Part shown: positions 1 to 6,519 of the stretch, one piece after another
Numbering within the stretch: the first letter of the stretch is position 1
How the letters are laid out: the number at the start of each line of letters is the position of its first letter
DNA from: Halpernia frigidisoli
GTDB taxonomy: Bacteria; Bacteroidota; Bacteroidia; Flavobacteriales; Weeksellaceae
Direction: 5' to 3'
NCBI RefSeq assembly: GCF_900113805.1
Contig: NZ_FOQT01000004.1
Span: 1 to 64,000, forward strand
Length of the DNA stretch: 64,000 nt
The notes under the pieces: generated by a model
Told to the model about the DNA's origin: nothing
Databases searched by the model: none
What the model saw: the letters and a program-made list of their open reading frames with translations, nothing else
Translations under genes and position numbers: made by a program

Positions 1-61
1 TCAACGCAGTTTCTAAGTGAGATTTTTTTTTAATTCCAAATAGTTTATCTAAAATCTTCAT
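1..61 (-). CDS. 5' end of a gene leaving the window (unknown product)
   Basis: An ATG at 61-59 on the minus strand opens twenty codons that read to the left edge without a stop, giving MKILDKLFGIKKK followed by SHLETAL. The lysine-rich MK-LFDKLFGKKK style of N-terminus is common in small cytosolic accessory proteins of this group, including immunity proteins, but the product cannot be named from twenty residues. The start lies 25 bases downstream of a GTTAGCAG end motif (87-95, minus strand), the same arrangement seen at the start of the next two modules. It therefore looks like the first gene of a further module in the same array. Confidence 0.5.
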   Translation of the reverse strand, partial: MKILDKLFGIKKKSHLETAL

Positions 62-86
62 TTTGTGCGATTGTCTTGTAGTATTA

Positions 87-170
87 CTGCTAACGGTTGG
101 GTATTTGTGAAGAAAGCCCCTGTTCATCAAGTGATTTCGGGGCTTTTTTTACAAATACCATGTTGGCAGA
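87..170. repeat. Palindromic junction A between accessory modules
   Basis: The left arm (CTGCTAAC, then GGTATTTGT-like bases and AAAGCCCC at 113-120) pairs imperfectly with the right arm (GGGGCTTT at 139-146, then ACAAATACCATGTTGGCAG), giving arms of about 32-34 bases. The inner GC-rich stem followed by T7 (143-150) could also terminate rightward transcription. The outer ends AAC...GTT resemble the layout of integron attC sites, but GTTGGCA does not fit the canonical GTTRRRY core. It separates the left-edge gene from the toxin/immunity module. Confidence 0.7.
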
Positions 171-178
171 CGGTGTTT

Positions 179-1006
179 TTATGTATTTTGCAATACTAAA
201 ATTGCATTCTTAAAATTTAAACTTTGTAAATCTTCTTTATGTATACCGAAATATAAAATACTATCTCCAAAACAATCTATTTTTATCTGAGGATTACCAA
301 AATTTAATTGCATCAATAAAACAAAATCTTCCTGAATTTTATTTATTTCTGACATTTCTGATTCTAATATTTTTTTATTAACATTTATATTTAGATATTT
401 TGCCGCCCACCAAAACTTCACTGTTCCTTGTAAAGCATTTGGATGTCCTAAAATATGATTAGGAATTTCAAAATTTTTACTCACAGAATAAAAGATGTTT
501 TCTTCAATCTCGCTTATAATATTCAATTCTTCATCAGTAACATTATAGTTGCTAATAATTGCGTCCTGATATGAAGGAAGTGTAAAGTACTCAAAAAAAG
601 AAATAGGAAGTTCTTCCAGTGAATTATAATTGTATTCAAAATTTTCATTTATTGAAGGTTTATCTTTTACATAAAGCACCTTAAACTCATCATTTTTATC
701 AGGAATTCTGTTATTTAAATCTAAAGTGTTAACAAAAAAATATAGAATACCATTTTTAGGAAATAAATTATTCATGTCACTAATTTCACTTAAATCTATT
801 TGGGCAATGAAAGTAAGTGGGGATTCTCTAAAAAATGGAATTATGTTCTTTTCAATTGTTGGAATACCTCCAATTTTTGAAGTGTAAAAACTTGCCTTTT
901 TTATACCTAATTTAAAACCAATACTTGGAATTAATAAAGACTTTATTAATGCCTTATTTTCACTATCACTTTCGTCGATTAATTTTAAAATATTATTTTT
1001 TAGCAT
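179..1006 (-). CDS. DUF1963 (YwqG-like) protein, probable immunity protein
   Basis: A 275-residue soluble protein without signal peptide. The signature SKIGGIP (about residue 44), AQIDLSEI, NGILYFFVN and the C-terminal HILGHPNALQG with FVLLMQLN match the DUF1963/YwqG family by eye. Such proteins are often encoded directly after polymorphic toxins and can act as antidotes. Here the gene starts only 3 bases after the stop of a toxin-like gene, in the same orientation, so the likely role is to neutralise that nuclease in the cytoplasm. That role is inferred from family and position. The alternative is a stand-alone YwqG-like protein of unknown function. Confidence 0.75.
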   Translation of the reverse strand: MLKNNILKLIDESDSENKALIKSLLIPSIGFKLGIKKASFYTSKIGGIPTIEKNIIPFFRESPLTFIAQIDLSEISDMNNLFPKNGILYFFVNTLDLNNRIPDKNDEFKVLYVKDKPSINENFEYNYNSLEELPISFFEYFTLPSYQDAIISNYNVTDEELNIISEIEENIFYSVSKNFEIPNHILGHPNALQGTVKFWWAAKYLNINVNKKILESEMSEINKIQEDFVLLMQLNFGNPQIKIDCFGDSILYFGIHKEDLQSLNFKNAILVLQNT

Positions 1007-1009
1007 TAT

Positions 1010-2869
1010 TTAAAAAACTAAGTTATTAAGATGTGTATTTGGGTTGTTTATTACTGCTTGTTTTGCTTGTGTAATGATTTCCATCAACTTAATATATGCT
1101 TGGTCAGCAGTTAAATTACTTGGTAAAGCGTTTAATTTATTTAATATTCTACTATTATAAATATTATGGTTTGGCTGATTTCTCCAAGAGGTAACTGCAA
1201 TTCCATTTAAAGCCTCATTTAGATGAAATGCATTTGCAGATTTGGATGCTTTTTGAATTATACTATTATTTGCCAAAGCCCATGGAATAAGGTGATGTGC
1301 TTGTTTAGCAGCATCGGTGAGTTGTAAAACTTTCGTTAATTGACTGCTATACCCAAATTTAACAACTCCATCAGTTCCAACAATCCATTTAAGTAATTGA
1401 CGAGAAGCAATATTAGAAGCAGTTTTATTAACTACTTTTATACCTAATTTAGATCCTGCAGCAAACCATCCCGCAATTGGTATTGCTGATGCATAACTTA
1501 AACTGGCATTTATACCATCACCTTGAATTGTATAAATTACACCATTCGTAATATCACAAACTTCACCTATAACTGGAACTAAGCCACCTAAATCAAGCAT
1601 TAATTGTATTGTCTCTCTAGATGACTCCCATAAACATTTGGATTTACTCCATTCTGGGTAAAATTTTCTATTAAATAAATAATTTCTTACAATAAGTTTT
1701 GTCTTTTCAACTGCAAATTGAGTTGCAAAAAGTCCTGCGCAACAATTAAGATTTAAAACATTTGTTATCTGTGCATCTGTAAGATTTTCAATATCTGCAT
1801 TTGCCCCAAAAGCAACAAACGCTTCATTCGTTTCACTTATATATTCTTCATTGAAAAGAGACTTATTGATTTCATTATTTATTGAAAAATAATTTTGAAT
1901 TTCACTGTAATCTAAATTTGAAAAATTATTTCTAAAATTAATATCAGAAGATAATTTTAATAAAGTCCAATTAGCGAATTCAAGATTTTTAGAATTGCTT
2001 GGAACAGTATAATTATCAAGATAATTTTCTAAAAGATTGATATAAATGCTAGGATTTTCAGAAGCCCACTGTTGTTCGTTTAATTGTATCCAAAAAGAGT
2101 ACGCTCGGCTTGCTCTAACGTAGGCTGGATCTATACTTGGTTGTATGTTTGGATCAAAAACATAACCACTTGGGTCAGAGAGATTGTAGTTGCCAGAACC
2201 ATCACCAGTCTCATCACCTGTATTTGGAAAACCATCTCCGTCTCCATCGCTTCCACCGCACTCAACAAAAACATGGCTCGTATTTTCATCAACGCAAAGA
2301 TTGCAACCGTCGCAAATACCACTTGCACAAGAACCTGTTTGTGTACAATGATAAGTGTACGAGGTATATGCAACCTCACACATCCTGCTGGTTGATCTAT
2401 TTTCAACTAACTTTAAAATTCCAGATCTAGAATCATAAATTGGCTTTGTTTTGCTGTTTTCCAGCAATTCTAAAATGGAAAAATTCCATCTGTCATTTCT
2501 ATAAAAATAAACTAAATTATATTTTCTGTCAGGATTTTCAAATAAATTATATACTCTAAATGCATAACTATTTAGTTTATTAAAATTTAGTTTATTAATA
2601 TTTATAGTATCAATTCTAAAAGTATTTAAAAAATCAGTATCAATTTGTGCATTTTTACTTTTAGATGAAATACTTTGCGATAAAAAATTTTTATCAGAAT
2701 TATTTATTTTGGTTTCGCTTTTAAAAGTTTTAAAAGAGATTTTGTTTTGAAATTGTTTCGTACTCTGCATATTTTCAGATTCAATAAATCCAATTTCATT
2801 TCTGCAGGAAATTGCCGAAATTGACATAAGAAAAAGGAAGCACCCATAAAAAAAGAAATTTTTAATCAT
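1010..2869 (-). CDS. Lipoprotein polymorphic toxin with pre-toxin region and AHH nuclease domain
   Basis: A 619-residue protein. It starts with a lipoprotein signal whose lipobox SAISC puts the lipidated Cys at residue 22. A Cys-rich segment follows (about 163-205), with an Asp/Gly-rich stretch (DGDGDGFPNTGDETGDG) like a calcium-binding thrombospondin type 3 repeat. Around 425-478 lies a hydrophobic segment with LVPVIGEVCDITNG and AIPIAGW, typical of pre-toxin (PT-TG-like) regions. The last 96 residues begin QAHHLIPWAL and contain NQPNHNIYNS, matching the AHH branch of HNH/Endo VII nucleases. The family cleaves nucleic acid in target cells. Surface anchoring and contact-dependent delivery are inferred. 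The following DUF1963 gene is the likely immunity partner. Confidence 0.8.
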   Translation of the reverse strand: MIKNFFFYGCFLFLMSISAISCRNEIGFIESENMQSTKQFQNKISFKTFKSETKINNSDKNFLSQSISSKSKNAQIDTDFLNTFRIDTININKLNFNKLNSYAFRVYNLFENPDRKYNLVYFYRNDRWNFSILELLENSKTKPIYDSRSGILKLVENRSTSRMCEVAYTSYTYHCTQTGSCASGICDGCNLCVDENTSHVFVECGGSDGDGDGFPNTGDETGDGSGNYNLSDPSGYVFDPNIQPSIDPAYVRASRAYSFWIQLNEQQWASENPSIYINLLENYLDNYTVPSNSKNLEFANWTLLKLSSDINFRNNFSNLDYSEIQNYFSINNEINKSLFNEEYISETNEAFVAFGANADIENLTDAQITNVLNLNCCAGLFATQFAVEKTKLIVRNYLFNRKFYPEWSKSKCLWESSRETIQLMLDLGGLVPVIGEVCDITNGVIYTIQGDGINASLSYASAIPIAGWFAAGSKLGIKVVNKTASNIASRQLLKWIVGTDGVVKFGYSSQLTKVLQLTDAAKQAHHLIPWALANNSIIQKASKSANAFHLNEALNGIAVTSWRNQPNHNIYNSRILNKLNALPSNLTADQAYIKLMEIITQAKQAVINNPNTHLNNLVF

Positions 2870-2933
2870 AATTTTAATTTTAAAGTTAATTATTATTTTT
2901 TAACGTCAGATATGCGCAATATTTATTACACTG

Positions 2934-3068
2934 TCTGCCAACGTTTGGCGGCTTTGCGAGGTTGCGAACTTCGTAACCGAGATCTTTCGGCTAAGATAAA
3001 ATTTCTTGCGAAAGATAAACTTGAATTTTGCACTTATTTCGCAATCTCGCAAAACCGCTGTTAGTGGC
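2934..3068. repeat. Palindromic junction B between toxin and CBASS modules
   Basis: An imperfect palindrome of about 135 bases. The left arm reads TCTGCCAACG and then GGCGGCTTTGCGAGGTTGCG. The right arm, reverse complemented, reads GCCACTAACAGCGG and then TTTTGCGAGATTGCG. An inner hairpin ATCTTTCG/CGAAAGAT lies inside. The outer motifs are the 5' end motif of the toxin module (TCTGCCAAC, 2934-2942) and the 3' end motif of the CBASS module (GTTAGTGGC, 3060-3068). It is clearly more GC-rich than the flanking genes. Confidence 0.75.
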
Positions 3069-3081
3069 TGGGCTTTGTTTT

Positions 3082-4020
3082 TTAAAGTTCACTTTCTCTT
3101 TTTACATTTACCATTTCATCAAAACCTCCTTTAATAAGAAGCAATTTAAGTGTCGTTATAAATCTACGTAATTCTCTATCTAGTATTGTATTATAGTCTG
3201 GACTTTGTCTATTAAAATCGTTTGGTAGTAAATTAGAGATTGCGTGATTTATTCCAGTAATAATGGTTGGAAATTCAATAAATTCCAATGTTTCATTTTT
3301 AATTTGAGTATCAATACTTATTTGTCTTGGTCTACCTGAATATTTGAAAGACACATTTTCAGTTGTAAAAGTTGCTTTTAGTTTTTCAAACTGTAAGTTT
3401 ACATCTTGATTTATTCTGTCAGGAATAATTATGTTTATACGGCATTTTTTATAATGTTTTCCATCTTTTGTATATCCATCATTTTCAATTATATATCGAC
3501 AAATAGGTATTATTAGGTTTTCATAATAAACAGATGCAAGAGTTGCTGATGGGAAAAAATTAATTTCATCATCAGAACTGTTTTTAAATAAATCACTAAT
3601 TTGATTAACAGCACTTATTAAAGTAGTTGGATCCTTTTTATCAAATCTAGCTAAAGTTAATCCGATAAAGTCGGATGGAAGTTTAATTTCTTTATCAATT
3701 AAGAATGCACATTTTGAAGTTCCCAAACGTCCTGTAAATAAACCAAGCTCAAAAAGTACATTGTCTCGTGGTTGCAACATTTCTTCTCCTCTAAACATTA
3801 CCTTATCATCGATTGTTCCTAACAATATACCAAAATCAAATTGTAAAGATGCTTTTAATAAGTCCGCTAAAAAGTTTTGATTAATTTTGAATATTGCTGT
3901 ATCCCAAACATTATCATTCCAAATTGTAATTTCAAAATCATTTTCTAATATTTTTTTAACTTGCTCTGCAAGTTTCAATTCCTCTGACGAGGAACCAATA
4001 AAAAGTTTTTTCTTTATCAT
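3082..4020 (-). CDS. TIR-STING fusion, CBASS effector (NAD+ hydrolase)
   Basis: A 312-residue protein. Residues 4-140 form a TIR-like nucleotide-binding domain: KKLFIGSSSEELKLAEQVK at the N-terminus and RDNVLFELGLFTGRLG, whose Glu91 is the likely catalytic glutamate. Residues 155-300 match prokaryotic STING: ATLASVYYENLIIPICRYI, then GRPR (Arg230, Arg232), then FPTIITGI and an ERE/DRELRRF-like helix. In characterised TIR-STING proteins the cyclic dinucleotide c-di-GMP binds STING, the protein forms filaments and TIR destroys NAD+, stopping phage spread by killing the host cell. The ATG overlaps the cdnE stop as ATGA. Where family members carry Asp before PT, this protein seems to have Glu249. 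Confidence 0.9.
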   Translation of the reverse strand: MIKKKLFIGSSSEELKLAEQVKKILENDFEITIWNDNVWDTAIFKINQNFLADLLKASLQFDFGILLGTIDDKVMFRGEEMLQPRDNVLFELGLFTGRLGTSKCAFLIDKEIKLPSDFIGLTLARFDKKDPTTLISAVNQISDLFKNSSDDEINFFPSATLASVYYENLIIPICRYIIENDGYTKDGKHYKKCRINIIIPDRINQDVNLQFEKLKATFTTENVSFKYSGRPRQISIDTQIKNETLEFIEFPTIITGINHAISNLLPNDFNRQSPDYNTILDRELRRFITTLKLLLIKGGFDEMVNVKRESEL

Positions 4021-5072
4021 ATTCTTAAAATACTTTTTAAATCAATAAATATGCCTTCAACTTCAGCTAAAAGGTTTTTTAAATTTTCTTTTTTCGCACT
4101 GTTGTTTTTAAAAATGTATTCTCTTCCATCAACTGAAACTAAATTATCTGCTTTAAATTCATCTGTCGTAATTTTCTTTAATTGATTATAAATAATGGGA
4201 ACTAATTCATAAAAGGATAAAGTTTGATATTCATTTACGTTTATATCGTAGCAAATTGCATTAATATCAAAACTACTTAAATCAATATTATGATCTGAAT
4301 TTGCTTTATTATTTTTAAGAAATCTAATCATTTTTTTTAACCTTCCATTTGTAAGTGAACTTCTTTCATTTATTCTTTTAATGCTCAAAAATGGGTAGTC
4401 AGCTTCTTCTCTTGAATTTGTATCTTTATTGTAAACTTGGATTCCTCGATAATCTCCTTTATCGTTAATTACTGATGTAATATCATCATACCAATTTGCA
4501 ATAACAACATCAACTTCTCTATTTAAACTCAAATTTTTTATTTTTATAGATTTAGGTTTTGTTGTTTCACATATTGAATATATTCCTTTCAAAATATTTT
4601 CACTATCAATTCTCAAATTCCTTAAATCTTCCAAAGATTTTCCTTGATATGTCGTTCCTGTAACTTCTTTTTCAAGTTTAGGTATTGAAGAAAAAAACTT
4701 TACTCTTTGTTCAGAATTTTCTAATAGTTTTTTAATATTATAACTATCAGGTTGATAGAATTTTTCACAGATTGTTAATAAATCAATATCGCTATATCCT
4801 TTAATGTGTGTATCTGTCATAACTGAACCTTGATACTTAAAACTAACATCAGAAAGCCCTTTTAGTAAATGTTCTTTTACTCTTTCTCCTGCATCTTTGC
4901 TTTTTTGAGTATATTCTGGTTCTACACCTTTCATCGATAATCTTATATAAGTTAAAACTTCACTATATGAGATTGTTGATAATTCATCTGAAAATGTTTT
5001 TTTTAAAGCGAAATGCTCAGGATTTATTCGCCCTTTTACACTTTCAATAAGTTGTCTGTAACTTTTTGCCAT
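4017..5072 (-). CDS. cdnE: CD-NTase (CdnE-type) cyclic oligonucleotide synthase of CBASS
   Basis: A 351-residue nucleotidyltransferase of the cGAS/DncV-like family. The catalytic core is GS (82-83) followed by GYSDIDLLTI (Asp95, Asp97), with the third acidic residue probably Asp188 in REVDVVIANW. Family relatives paired with bacterial STING make c-di-GMP after phage infection, which activates the effector encoded next with a 4-base overlap. The frame is open upstream to 5165, but I chose the ATG at 5072 because a good promoter places the transcription start near 5130, so the extra 31 residues would not be on the mRNA. They also translate the boundary repeat. Confidence 0.88.
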   Translation of the reverse strand: MAKSYRQLIESVKGRINPEHFALKKTFSDELSTISYSEVLTYIRLSMKGVEPEYTQKSKDAGERVKEHLLKGLSDVSFKYQGSVMTDTHIKGYSDIDLLTICEKFYQPDSYNIKKLLENSEQRVKFFSSIPKLEKEVTGTTYQGKSLEDLRNLRIDSENILKGIYSICETTKPKSIKIKNLSLNREVDVVIANWYDDITSVINDKGDYRGIQVYNKDTNSREEADYPFLSIKRINERSSLTNGRLKKMIRFLKNNKANSDHNIDLSSFDINAICYDINVNEYQTLSFYELVPIIYNQLKKITTDEFKADNLVSVDGREYIFKNNSAKKENLKNLLAEVEGIFIDLKSILRI

Positions 5073-5123
5073 CTCTAAAATTTCTAGTTTTAAGTTGTTT
5101 TTGTGCGGTTTTTCGGTAGCCTT

Positions 5124-5132
5124 GCCACTAAC
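5124..5132. repeat. End motif GCCACTAAC at 5' side of CBASS module
   Basis: GCCACTAAC here is the exact reverse complement of GTTAGTGGC at 3060-3068, so the CBASS operon lies between perfect 9-base inverted copies. On the coding strand the motif reads GTTAGTGGC, 51 bases before the chosen cdnE start and directly after the promoter. No clear second palindrome arm was found to the right, so this may be the edge of the array. Confidence 0.6.
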
Positions 5133-5135
5133 TCT

Positions 5136-5166
5136 CAAATATACGCAAGTTTTATAAATCCTCAAA
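5136..5166 (-). promoter_or_regulatory. Promoter of the CBASS operon
   Basis: On the minus strand TTTG (5166-5163) is followed after exactly 19 bases by TATATTTG (5143-5136), a full match to the Bacteroidota consensus TTTG-N19-TAnnTTTG. Transcription should begin around 5130, inside or next to the GTTAGTGGC end motif. It is the best-matched promoter in the accessory region and reads only into cdnE. Confidence 0.8.
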
Positions 5167-5206
5167 AAAACCGTTTTTTTGTTAAATACACATTATCAGT
5201 CTATTA

Positions 5207-5290
5207 TTTTAGATGTTTTGCGAAACATCTAAAATGCGCAAGTTTATCTATTTAAAATGCGCAAGGTTAATTATACAAAATACGCGCTCG
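5207..5290. repeat. Hairpin and short direct repeats right of the CBASS module
   Basis: A near-perfect hairpin TTTTAGATGTTT/AAACATCTAAAA spans 5207-5234. Two close direct copies of TAAAATGCGCAAG follow (5230 and 5253) and a weaker AAAATACGCG (5278). The motif TATACGCAAG also occurs in the CBASS promoter (5141-5150), and TATGCGCAA near the toxin start (2911-2919). The rest of the 5166-5559 gap shows no gene. Confidence 0.6.
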
Positions 5291-5347
5291 AATTGCACAA
5301 ACATTTTTCACTTTTTACTTCCCGTAAAACAAAAAAATGCTCTTCAA

Positions 5348-5423
5348 TTTTAGCCGCGGGTGAAGTGGCATCCTTTTTCTTTTTTTTGCAAAAAAAAAGA
5401 AAAAGATATAACGGAACACGGGA
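5348..5423 (+). repeat. Dispersed palindromic repeat, family R1, copy 1
   Basis: The element starts TTTTAGCCGCGGGTGAAG, continues GGCATCCTTTTTC, passes a T-rich/A-rich hairpin (about 5382-5406) and ends AAAAAGATATAACGGAA and CGGGA. The same order of blocks occurs in reverse orientation at 42384-42474. Small reading frames over this stretch on both strands are consequences of the repeat, not genes. Confidence 0.65.
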
Positions 5424-5559
5424 AGATATTTCAAAAAGAAGCAAACTTGTCTTGCTCCTTGTTCTAAAACAATTGGATTGACCAAAAATCAATTTCTAAT
5501 CTGGTCGATAATTATTTTAGAAGTTGCGGCGATTTTTTACGAAAGCGGATAAATGATAT

Positions 5560-5919
5560 TTAAAATGCTAAGCCAGATTCATTGATGGCTAAATAAAAAA
5601 TGTAAGCATTTAAAAGCATGTAAAAAGTGGCGGGTAGAGAAATGAGAAGTCCGTCTTTGGTTTTGATCCTTATGACCAGACCAAGGAACATGAGAAGGGC
5701 AAGTCCGCCAGAGGAGAGAAGCAAAATGGGTTTGTAATAGAGGCCAACGAGTAAACCCAATGCGCCTAAGATCTCCAGAATAATGACCAGAAAGCCGGAT
5801 CTTTCGACATTTAAACGTTTAAATTCGTTTTTCATATTCGGTGAAATAAAATATGAAACTGAATAGCCCAAAAAAGAAAAACTGGAAATCAGGATACAGA
5901 TAATAAATATATAATTCAT
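5560..5919 (-). CDS. DoxX-like small membrane protein
   Basis: A 119-residue, four-helix membrane protein. Hydrophobic segments lie near residues 3-25, 43-65, 68-85 and 93-113, and the central ILEILGALGLLVGL has the gly-rich look of the DoxX_2 family. Members are inner-membrane proteins of poorly known function, some linked to thiol or redox homeostasis. One base separates it from a second DoxX-like gene upstream, so the two are probably co-transcribed and may interact. No catalytic motif is visible. Confidence 0.65.
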   Translation of the reverse strand: MNYIFIICILISSFSFLGYSVSYFISPNMKNEFKRLNVERSGFLVIILEILGALGLLVGLYYKPILLLSSGGLALLMFLGLVIRIKTKDGLLISLPATFYMLLNAYIFYLAINESGLAF

Positions 5920-5920
5920 T

Positions 5921-6265
5921 TTAAATGATCTCTAATGATGCTAAAGCTATAAAAGCGCATAAAATTAACAGCACCAAAGAAGGCAAATGTTTGAAGAAGG
6001 GATTTTTTATTTTAAAATGAAAATATTGCGCAGCGACCATTAACAATCCCATCAAAATAGCTGGAACGGCAACTAGCGGGGAAAACCAGATTCCGGCGAC
6101 CAATAAAGTAGCCAGTGCGATTTTTGTAACGCCAACAAAGGTTCTGGTCAAATCGCTCAGTCCAAACTGGCGAAATTCTTTGATAATTACGTCATATCTG
6201 AAGATCCAGACGTAAGCGACAGAAGCGGCGACAATGATTTGTGCAATGAGTTGTAAGTTTGACAT
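5921..6265 (-). CDS. DoxX-like small membrane protein
   Basis: A 114-residue protein with four predicted helices (about 5-22, 42-60, 63-82, 93-112). The segment FGLSDLTRTFVGVTKIALATLLVAGIW resembles DoxX-like family proteins, in which a transmembrane helix follows a short polar loop. It shares topology and probably ancestry with the gene one base downstream. Transcription runs leftwards, and the upstream gap to gdhA holds the gdhA terminator. Confidence 0.65.
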   Translation of the reverse strand: MSNLQLIAQIIVAASVAYVWIFRYDVIIKEFRQFGLSDLTRTFVGVTKIALATLLVAGIWFSPLVAVPAILMGLLMVAAQYFHFKIKNPFFKHLPSLVLLILCAFIALASLEII

Positions 6266-6463
6266 GGTATTTATTTTAAAGGAAGTTTTTTATTTTGCTT
6301 AAAATCTGATCTTAATTTTAAGTGATGTAAATATAGAGCTTTACGGTTTATATTTTGTTTAATTCTGTCTATATTGCCGATTTTTTTGGGAGATTTTTAA
6401 TTTTACAAAGAGGAGGAAATTCATCGTTTAGAAATCAAAGAATCATTCACAATTTAAAACAAA

Positions 6464-6491
6464 AAAAGCCCGAAATTTCTTTCGGGCTTTT
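6464..6491 (-). terminator. Terminator after gdhA
   Basis: A 12-base-pair stem AAAAGCCCGAAA/TTTCGGGCTTTT with a four-base loop. On the minus strand it is followed by a run of T, and it sits 28 bases after the gdhA stop. The symmetry could let it work in both directions. Confidence 0.85.
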
Positions 6492-6519
6492 ATATAAGAA
6501 TCAATTATTTTTTAAAATT

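Noticed and set aside
2084-2430. Overlapping frames in the Cys-rich part of the toxin gene
   Set aside because: Shadow frames of a real gene; the toxin frame has the signal peptide and domains.
5073-5165. Extended N-terminus of the CD-NTase
   Set aside because: It translates the boundary motif and promoter region and would start upstream of the predicted transcription start.
1-5300. Canonical integron with attC sites
   Set aside because: End motifs GTTGGCA and GTTAGTG do not match GTTRRRY, spacer lengths vary, and no integron integrase is present in the window; only an attC-like shape can be claimed.
5257-5492. Two opposite small frames of about 74 residues
   Set aside because: They cover the R1 repeat and poly-T/poly-A hairpin, and the peptides are low complexity.
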